DNA from: Flavobacteriaceae bacterium | Lineage (GTDB): Bacteria > Bacteroidota > Bacteroidia > Flavobacteriales > Flavobacteriaceae | Direction: 5' to 3' | NCBI GenBank assembly: GCA_015489265.1 | Contig: WFZY01000084.1 | Coordinates: 1-10,011 of the forward strand | Length of the DNA stretch: 10,011 nucleotides | Shown: positions 5,602 to 10,011 of the stretch, one piece after another | How positions within the stretch are numbered: the stretch's first letter is position 1 | Layout of the letters: the number at the start of each line of letters is the position of its first letter | The notes under the pieces: model-generated | What the model saw: the letters and a program-made list of their open reading frames with translations, nothing else | What the model was told of the DNA's origin: nothing | Database searches by the model: none | Made by a program: the position numbers and the translations under genes

Positions 5602-7176
5602 TTATTTTTTATAGACTACAAAATTAAAGGCTTTATTAGCAGCTGTTCCAGAGGTGTTATAGGTTTTTATTGTAAAATAAGTATCATAATTTCTTACCGT
5701 AATAAAACCAATGCTGTTAAAACGCATATTTGCTATAACGGTATATTGATTGGCATCAGTTGGTTTATTTGTTCCTGTAAATGTTATTTCATAAACACCA
5801 GTTGCAGTTTTTGACACGGAAAAACCATCCGAATGAGAGCCATTGACGGAAAAAGATCCGGAACTCGCGATACTACCATAGATATAAGCTTTCATATCGG
5901 TATCGCCACTGTCGTGTCCTTTTAATTTTTTTGAAGCATAAATATCTCCTTTAAAATATCCCGCATAGCTACCGGCTTTTTCAGCTTCGCCATATACAGC
6001 ATAGTGTGTACCACCAGCGGTGGGGTTTATATAACTATAAGTACCGTATTTATCTCCGCTTCCGGTACCAGTTAACAAATTTCTTACACCATAATTATTT
6101 CCTGATGCATCTCCATAAATCCAAGTGCCATATCCTACCTGCCAACTTGAACCATGTCCTTCGATTCTGGAATAGTAACCATAATGTGAACCATTACCAG
6201 TATTTATTAAAAAATTTCTTGTGCCATATATTGTTCCGTCTCCTGAACCTGATAAATAATTATTTATTCCATAATGATTACCTGAACCATTACTGGTAAG
6301 TGAAGTTGCTATTCCAAAATGTAATCCATTGCCGGAGTTTAAAACTTGTATTTTAGCACCATATTGATCACCGTCACCTGTACCGCCAATAGCAGCACCA
6401 AATCCGTAAGTGTCATCATTTCCGGAAGGTCTGGAATTAGCTCTAAACAAAGCACCGGAAATTGCAGAGGTAAAATCATAGCCGACACAAATACTTCCGG
6501 TACGACTGATATCTTGTGATGAATTTGTAGCGGGTGTTGTACCTACACCTTCATAAAATAAAATCGGACTGTTTGTCAAATCGTTATAATCACCTGAAAA
6601 ATCATCGGATGCATCGGTGTCCCAACCGGTAAAATTGACATCATTACCATTGCTGATACTGAGTTGTGTACCTGATAAGCTTAAGTCTTGCAATTCGTTT
6701 GTAGCATCATGGTCGGCGTCATTGACATCATCGCCGTCGGTCAGTCCGGCGGGAATGTTACTTAAATCGCCGAAATTGCCACTGAATGTATTGCCGGCAT
6801 TATCGGCATACTTGGCATAAGGAACGGCTTTAAATTCCGTGGTGCCGAAATTTTGGTAGCCGGAACCGGTATCAATTTCCACTTTTAAGAAATACGGGTT
6901 TCCACCCCAATCAATAGTGTCAAAATCACCGGAAACAACAGCTCCCTCGCCTATGTTTACGGCTACAATACCATTGGCATCGGTGGTGGCGGTTTGGTTT
7001 TCTTGATATACGGAAGTGGTTCCGTTTTCTAATACGGTAAACTTAAAAGTTACCGAATGGTTGGCTAATACATTACCATTGTCGGTAATGAGGGCTTTGT
7101 AGTTAAATCCGCCACCTTGGGCGAAAGAAAAACTTGCTATCAAAATGGCTACTAGGGTTAAGATTACATTTTTCAT
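5602..7176 (-). CDS. Large secreted fibre-like protein with 15-residue repeats and tail-fibre-like head
   Basis: The 524-residue product is exported by a signal peptide (MKNVILTLVAILIASFSFAQ, cleavage after residue 20). Residues 21-125 (GGGFNYKALITDNGNVLANH onward, to FGTTEFKAVPYAKYAD) match an N-terminal beta domain that recurs in Bacteroidota surface proteins. Residues 131-204 hold two copies of FSGxxxDLxNxP around an Asp-rich stretch (DGDDVNDADHD, 148-158), a collar-like arrangement. Residues 251-410 are ten in-phase 15-residue repeats plus a partial one. The C-terminal 110 residues include GVYEITFTGTNKPTDANQYT (460-479), which resembles trimeric head domains of phage tail fibres. No T9SS sorting domain is present. 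I chose the ATG at 7176 over the in-frame ATG at 7212 because it puts the signal peptide at the N-terminus and follows an ATTATT leader shared with neighbouring genes. A trimeric surface fibre or adhesin is inferred, not shown. Confidence 0.82.
   Translation of the reverse strand: MKNVILTLVAILIASFSFAQGGGFNYKALITDNGNVLANHSVTFKFTVLENGTTSVYQENQTATTDANGIVAVNIGEGAVVSGDFDTIDWGGNPYFLKVEIDTGSGYQNFGTTEFKAVPYAKYADNAGNTFSGNFGDLSNIPAGLTDGDDVNDADHDATNELQDLSLSGTQLSISNGNDVNFTGWDTDASDDFSGDYNDLTNSPILFYEGVGTTPATNSSQDISRTGSICVGYDFTSAISGALFRANSRPSGNDDTYGFGAAIGGTGDGDQYGAKIQVLNSGNGLHFGIATSLTSNGSGNHYGINNYLSGSGDGTIYGTRNFLINTGNGSHYGYYSRIEGHGSSWQVGYGTWIYGDASGNNYGVRNLLTGTGSGDKYGTYSYINPTAGGTHYAVYGEAEKAGSYAGYFKGDIYASKKLKGHDSGDTDMKAYIYGSIASSGSFSVNGSHSDGFSVSKTATGVYEITFTGTNKPTDANQYTVIANMRFNSIGFITVRNYDTYFTIKTYNTSGTAANKAFNFVVYKK
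5947..6426 (-). repeat. Coding tandem repeats: ten 15-residue units plus a partial unit
   Basis: Within the fibre-like gene, residues 251-400 divide into exactly ten 15-residue units with no insertions, followed by a 10-residue partial unit. The pattern is [ST]-G-[DNS]-G-x-x-[YF]-G-x-x-x-x-[LI]-x-[GN]. Examples are TGDGDQYGAKIQVLN, SGDGTIYGTRNFLIN, TGNGSHYGYYSRIEG and TGSGDKYGTYSYINP. The 45-bp DNA units have diverged, so protein shape rather than recent DNA amplification keeps the phase. Glycines and a Tyr-Gly pair at fixed spacing suggest a stacked beta fold. Confidence 0.9.
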
Positions 7177-7259
7177 AATAATTTTTTTTATAATAGTTGT
7201 TTTTTCATTCACTTTAAATGTATAAACGATAAAGACATATTCTTAAAAATTAACTGTTA

Positions 7260-7934
7260 CTAATGATGTATTTTTTGCCAGTTTTTTTGTATGTCATCAT
7301 CTGAGATATCAGGTTTTAACAATTTCATAGCAGCTTTAAACTCGGCAAAAGTATGTTTACTTGGTTCTCGTAAAATATCAATGGCTTCCATTTGATTGAG
7401 TTGCTTTGATTTTTGCACATCTGTCGGTGTAATGGCTACAGCTTTGTCGTCATTTTTGTGCATTTGGTTGTATGCCTTTTTTATTTCCGCTTCTTTAAGT
7501 GGCAATTGTCCGTTTTGCGTCACAAAATTTTTATAGTCTTCATAAGACATGTTTTGAATACGATTGACTTCGCCCGTCATAGCATTCATGCCTTTTTGTT
7601 TTTGTTTTTCGGCATCATCGAGCATCTCTTTAATTAATTGTTTGTCTTTATCCGAAATTTTGTATTCTGTATCAAGCCCTTTATCTGCTCTTATATAAGC
7701 ATCCACGATTTTAAAAGCTCTTTCTCTGTCTGCTTTGGAAAGATTCGGATTTTCTTTGTCAACCACCTTGTTAAATTTTGCCTTGCGAACCGCTACGGGT
7801 GCCAAAGGATCATATCCTTTGAAATAATCCATATATGCACTGAGTACGTCTTGCAAATTATCTTGATTGATAGGTTGTTGGGCTTGTATTTGACCAAACA
7901 ATAACAAGCTGAATAGGATGATGATTTTTTTCAT
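7260..7934 (-). CDS. Secreted, largely helical protein with internal duplication, function unknown
   Basis: I recognise no family. The 224 residues begin with a signal peptide (MKKIIILFSLLLFGQIQAQ, cleavage near residue 19). The mature part is charged and predicted helical from its composition, rich in Lys, Asp and Glu. Two segments look like copies of one helical unit: SYEDYKNFVTQNGQL to AEIKKAYNQMH (130-159) and TFAEFKAAMKLLKPD to DDIQKNWQKIHH (195-224). They share an aromatic-x-acidic-aromatic-Lys opening and an I-[KQ]-K-x-[YW]-x-x-[MI]-H end. No lipobox or sorting domain is visible, so periplasmic or secreted is inferred. An in-frame TTG at 7940 would add two residues, but the ATG at 7934 gives a conventional signal peptide. 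It lies between the lipoprotein gene, from which it is separated by two hairpin repeats, and the fibre-like gene, 83 bp away. Confidence 0.72.
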   Translation of the reverse strand: MKKIIILFSLLLFGQIQAQQPINQDNLQDVLSAYMDYFKGYDPLAPVAVRKAKFNKVVDKENPNLSKADRERAFKIVDAYIRADKGLDTEYKISDKDKQLIKEMLDDAEKQKQKGMNAMTGEVNRIQNMSYEDYKNFVTQNGQLPLKEAEIKKAYNQMHKNDDKAVAITPTDVQKSKQLNQMEAIDILREPSKHTFAEFKAAMKLLKPDISDDDIQKNWQKIHH

Positions 7935-7988
7935 TTTCAACTAATTTATAATATACTATTACAAAAATGGTAGATTGTCTTGTTTATT

Positions 7989-8021
7989 AGACCTATCAGG
8001 TTTTAGAAACCTAACAGGTCT
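7989..8021 (-). repeat. 33-bp palindromic hairpin repeat, copy 1
   Basis: The plus strand reads from AGACCTATCAGG to CCTAACAGGTCT. Read as minus-strand RNA it makes a complete 15-bp stem with two G-U pairs and a 3-base loop; in the plus direction the same two positions are A-C mismatches. It lies 18 bp from copy 2. No U run follows, so it is not a classical terminator. Similar AGACCT...AGGTCT palindromes recur, as I remember them, in intergenic regions of Flavobacteriia. Confidence 0.8.
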
Positions 8022-8038
8022 TGGTTTTATAAATTTTT

Positions 8039-8071
8039 AGACCTACCAGGTTTTCAAAACCTAGCAGGTCT
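8039..8071 (-). repeat. 33-bp palindromic hairpin repeat, copy 2
   Basis: This copy has the same length and orientation as copy 1 and lies 9 bp after the stop codon of the lipoprotein gene. It runs from AGACCTACCAGG to CCTAGCAGGTCT. Relative to copy 1 one stem pair changes on both sides (T-A becomes C-G), which preserves pairing. The two wobble positions are conserved and pair only in minus-strand RNA. A transcript-end or mRNA-stability role for the lipoprotein message is inferred. Confidence 0.82.
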
Positions 8072-8080
8072 ATGTAAACT

Positions 8081-8512
8081 TTAATTCTTTTTGGTGTATA
8101 CAAATGTGTTTTGCATATTGTCGGTATATACCAGTTCCCCGTTCAGATTAAGTGCAAAATTCCAACTCTCGGTTGAATTAGTATCATTATAGTGGACAGA
8201 AAATTGATAAGTGTCAGCTGTTGATTGCTCACTAATTGAATAATCTTTATTTTTTATGGTTTCCATATAACTCAAATTCTCTGTTTGCACACCTGCTTGG
8301 TTATAATACACCGTAAACATATCGTCCGAAGTAAATCTAAAACCATCTTCTTCATTCATGCCATTGATTTTAGTCCAAGTAAATTGTATCCAAGCCGGGG
8401 GATTTAAATGGTCTTTGGTTTGTGATTGCTCTTCGTCTTTTTTCTTTTTACAAGCAGTTAAATTGATACTTGCGATCATTACTAAAATGATTAATAAACT
8501 TGTTTTTTTCAT
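8081..8512 (-). CDS. Small lipoprotein, function unknown
   Basis: The 143-residue protein has a lipoprotein signal peptide: a Lys-led start, a hydrophobic core (SLLIILVMIASI) and the lipobox LTAC with Cys21 as the lipid-modified residue. A charged linker KKKKDEEQSQTKD follows. The mature domain (about 38-143) alternates strands and turns: WIQFTWTKINGMNEEDGFRFTS near residue 41, FTVYYNQAG, YQFSVHYND and a final FVYTKKN. This looks like a small beta barrel or sandwich, but no named family is evident. The gene starts 37 bp after the OmpA-family gene ends, with no promoter-like element between, so the two are probably cotranscribed. Two hairpin repeats follow its stop. A decayed relative of its N-terminus lies at 3770-3877. 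Outer-membrane anchoring is expected from the lipobox; the long Lys-Asp-Glu stretch after Cys resembles surface-exposure signals known in this phylum, which is inference. Confidence 0.82.
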   Translation of the reverse strand: MKKTSLLIILVMIASINLTACKKKKDEEQSQTKDHLNPPAWIQFTWTKINGMNEEDGFRFTSDDMFTVYYNQAGVQTENLSYMETIKNKDYSISEQSTADTYQFSVHYNDTNSTESWNFALNLNGELVYTDNMQNTFVYTKKN

Positions 8513-8549
8513 AATAATTAAGTTGTTTTTATTGATTAATTTTTACTAT

Positions 8550-9821
8550 TTAAAATTTAACAAACTCTACCCTGCGGTTATTGGCTTTGCCTTCGGGTGT
8601 AGCGTTATTGTCTATGGGTTTGCTTTCACCCCAGCCGGTATATTTCAATCTTGATTTGTCAATTCCCATTGAAATTAATTTAGCCATCACGGTTTTGGCG
8701 CGGGCTTTTGACAGTTTCAGATTAGTGGCTTCGTTGCCGTCGCTGTCGGTGTGTCCTTCGACGCTGAATTTTAAATCCGGTTGCTTTATCATCAATTTAT
8801 AAATACGATTGATGGGGCCCATACTTTCGGGTTTGAGCGTGGCTTTATTCACATCGAACTTAATGCCGTTGACAATTATTTTTCCTTCGGATAAAATGCG
8901 TTTATAATATTTGACACCACCTTTGGATAGGCGGAAGTTTTTGATATACATATTATCGTTACCGGCTTTAATGGTGATACCCGTGGGGTTAAAGCCCAAA
9001 TGCGGAATGTTAATCAAACGGGTGTCTTTAAAATACGCTTTGAATTTTCCCTTGGTATAGGCGATGGAAATATGTTTCCAAGAACCGGTTTTTTCCACTG
9101 ACCAACCGGTATTTTCCGTGCCGGGATAATATTTTTCAGAATCTCCGAATTCCAAACTATGTGGCATAACCACTAAACTTTCCATTCCGGAATGCCTTTG
9201 ATTTTTTTGATCTAATAAATATACCCAAAGTCTATTTGCCGTAGAGCTTCCTTTTGTAAACCATACATCAAACTCAATGGTAAAGACATCGGGCAAGTAA
9301 TCTTCTTTTGGATTTTTTAAGTAAGGTACAATGGATGAAGAACCATCAAGAAACATAATAACCTTTTCGCCATCAAAATCGCCGATTTCTATATTGCCTT
9401 TATATAAATCCCAACGGCTCGGAAATTCGCCGTTTTCTTCGTCGGCATCGGGTCCGTCTTCAAAGATGACGGTATCGCCGGGGACAAAATCATATTTGCT
9501 CCATACCAAATTGTGTTTTGGGGCTTTGGAAGTTTTACCCGAAACCTTTTCATTTTCTTCTTCATTATTTACTTGTTGTGCTTTTGATTTTTTTGACGAT
9601 TTACTTTTCTTTGATTTTTTGTTTTTGCCGTCTATTTCATCTTCGGTTTTGTCATAAACTTTATCGATACCTTTATCTACACGACGTTGAGACCGGCGTT
9701 CGGCTTCGCTTTTGACTTTGTCTTCGGCATGTTTCATTAGTTTTTTAAAAAATTGCGCTTCTGAACGTTGCGTAAATGCAACCAACAGAAATCCAAATAG
9801 TAAATACTTAAGGTTTTTCAT
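8550..9821 (-). CDS. OmpA-family protein with jelly-roll-like middle domain
   Basis: The 423-residue protein has a signal peptide (MKNLKYLLFGFLLVAFTQ, cleavage near EAQ at 21-23). Next comes a highly charged, probably coiled segment (24-100) with a Lys-Ser run NKKSKKSKSSKKSKAQQ (67-83). The middle (about 108-305) starts at SKYDFVPGDTVIFEDG and contains VFTIEFDVWFT (179-189) and NMYIKNFRLSKGG (290-302); this resembles a LamG/concanavalin-like jelly roll. The end (about 314-423) is an OmpA C-terminal domain with GIKFDVNKATLKPES (319-333), GHTDSDG (356-362), LSKARAKTV (370-378) and NNRRVEF (414-420). Asp359 and Arg374 occupy the positions that bind diaminopimelate in OmpA proteins, so peptidoglycan anchoring is likely. 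There is no N-terminal beta barrel. I chose the ATG at 9821 over 9842 because it begins the signal peptide and follows the shared ATTATT leader. It heads the minus-strand surface cluster. Confidence 0.9.
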   Translation of the reverse strand: MKNLKYLLFGFLLVAFTQRSEAQFFKKLMKHAEDKVKSEAERRSQRRVDKGIDKVYDKTEDEIDGKNKKSKKSKSSKKSKAQQVNNEEENEKVSGKTSKAPKHNLVWSKYDFVPGDTVIFEDGPDADEENGEFPSRWDLYKGNIEIGDFDGEKVIMFLDGSSSIVPYLKNPKEDYLPDVFTIEFDVWFTKGSSTANRLWVYLLDQKNQRHSGMESLVVMPHSLEFGDSEKYYPGTENTGWSVEKTGSWKHISIAYTKGKFKAYFKDTRLINIPHLGFNPTGITIKAGNDNMYIKNFRLSKGGVKYYKRILSEGKIIVNGIKFDVNKATLKPESMGPINRIYKLMIKQPDLKFSVEGHTDSDGNEATNLKLSKARAKTVMAKLISMGIDKSRLKYTGWGESKPIDNNATPEGKANNRRVEFVKF

Positions 9822-9853
9822 AATAATTAGTTTTGTCATCATTTAATTAATTT

Positions 9854-9880
9854 GGCAAGGGCAGTTTTATTGCCCTTGCC
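9854..9880. promoter_or_regulatory. Hairpin upstream of the OmpA-family gene (terminator or leader structure)
   Basis: GGCAAGGGCA (9854-9863) pairs perfectly with TGCCCTTGCC (9871-9880) around a 7-base loop. It ends 32 nt before the chosen start codon at 9821. The minus-strand sequence after the stem is A/T-rich but not a U run. It may be the terminator of a gene beyond the window, or a structure in the leader of the OmpA-family mRNA. Confidence 0.6.
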
Positions 9881-9895
9881 GTTTATGATTGTTTG

Positions 9896-9910
9896 TGTTA
9901 GAGTCTAACA
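9896..9910. promoter_or_regulatory. 15-bp inverted repeat, candidate operator
   Basis: TGTTAGAGTCTAACA is symmetric around its central G, with 7-base arms. Allowing a 2-base bulge, the symmetry extends outward through GTTTG and CAAAC. It lies between the candidate -7 element and the OmpA-family start codon, so it could be a repressor site or a second hairpin in the leader. Confidence 0.45.
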
Positions 9911-9956
9911 AACCCAAAATTTCATTATTCAATAATCTTTTGAACAAATTCAAGTA

Positions 9957-9964
9957 CAAAAGTA
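9957..9964 (-). promoter_or_regulatory. Candidate -7 element for the OmpA-family gene cluster
   Basis: The minus strand reads TACTTTTG, an exact TAnnTTTG match, 136 nt upstream of the start codon at 9821. No clear -33 TTTG is visible at normal spacing. All three minus-strand frames between 10011 and 9957 soon meet stops, so no sizeable gene covers this stretch. If used, this promoter would give a leader of about 130 nt that contains both inverted repeats. Confidence 0.4.
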
Positions 9965-10011
9965 TACACAATAGAAACTTAATATGTCATTTTAAAGGAT
10001 GATTTTATATC

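Noticed and set aside
6006..6299. Plus-strand frame of 97 codons, His-, Asn- and Tyr-rich
   Set aside because: It is the complement of the 15-residue repeat region of the fibre-like gene, and its periodicity is inherited from those repeats.
5602..7176. Phage tail-fibre gene of a prophage
   Set aside because: The protein has a Sec signal peptide, its neighbours are exported host-type proteins, and no phage structural, lysis or integrase genes are present.
1..10011. CRISPR arrays, tRNA or rRNA genes, insertion sequences
   Set aside because: No regularly spaced repeats with unique spacers, cloverleaf-like sequences, rRNA stretches or transposase motifs were seen on either strand.

Overview
The window looks like the chromosome of a member of the Bacteroidota, most likely class Flavobacteriia. 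Four things point there: an AT-rich background with no Shine-Dalgarno-type leaders; TAnnTTTG-like -7 elements; a type IX secretion (T9SS) C-terminal sorting domain; and an electron-transfer flavoprotein pair whose sequence reads like flavobacterial EtfB/EtfA. No tRNA, rRNA, CRISPR array, transposase or prophage gene was seen.

Left part (1-3722) is core metabolism. A malic enzyme gene of the MaeB type runs leftwards out of the window, so its phosphotransacetylase-like end is cut. It is divergent from etfB-etfA across a 285-bp AT-rich spacer. That spacer holds a perfect 18-bp palindrome and a candidate -7 element for each side. The etf pair closes with a very strong hairpin terminator, a perfect 34-bp palindrome. 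MaeB yields pyruvate and NADPH from malate. EtfAB collects electrons from acyl-CoA and related dehydrogenases for the respiratory chain.

Right part (3770-9821) is a run of six minus-strand genes, all with export signals. In transcription order they are: an OmpA-family peptidoglycan-anchoring protein with a jelly-roll-like middle; a small lipoprotein; a helical secreted protein with an internal duplication; a 524-residue fibre-like protein with ten in-phase 15-residue repeats and a tail-fibre-like head; a short T9SS-sorted protein starting 4 nt after the fibre gene; and a secreted protein with two lipocalin-like repeats. None matches a named system that I recognise. Together they look like a cell-surface or appendage locus, which is an inference from export signals, anchoring domain and gene order.

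Non-coding structure is concentrated between the surface genes. There are two 33-bp hairpin repeats with a compensatory base change (7989-8071), a small remnant of a lipoprotein gene overlapping the last surface gene (3770-3877), and a structured leader upstream of the OmpA-family gene (9854-9964).
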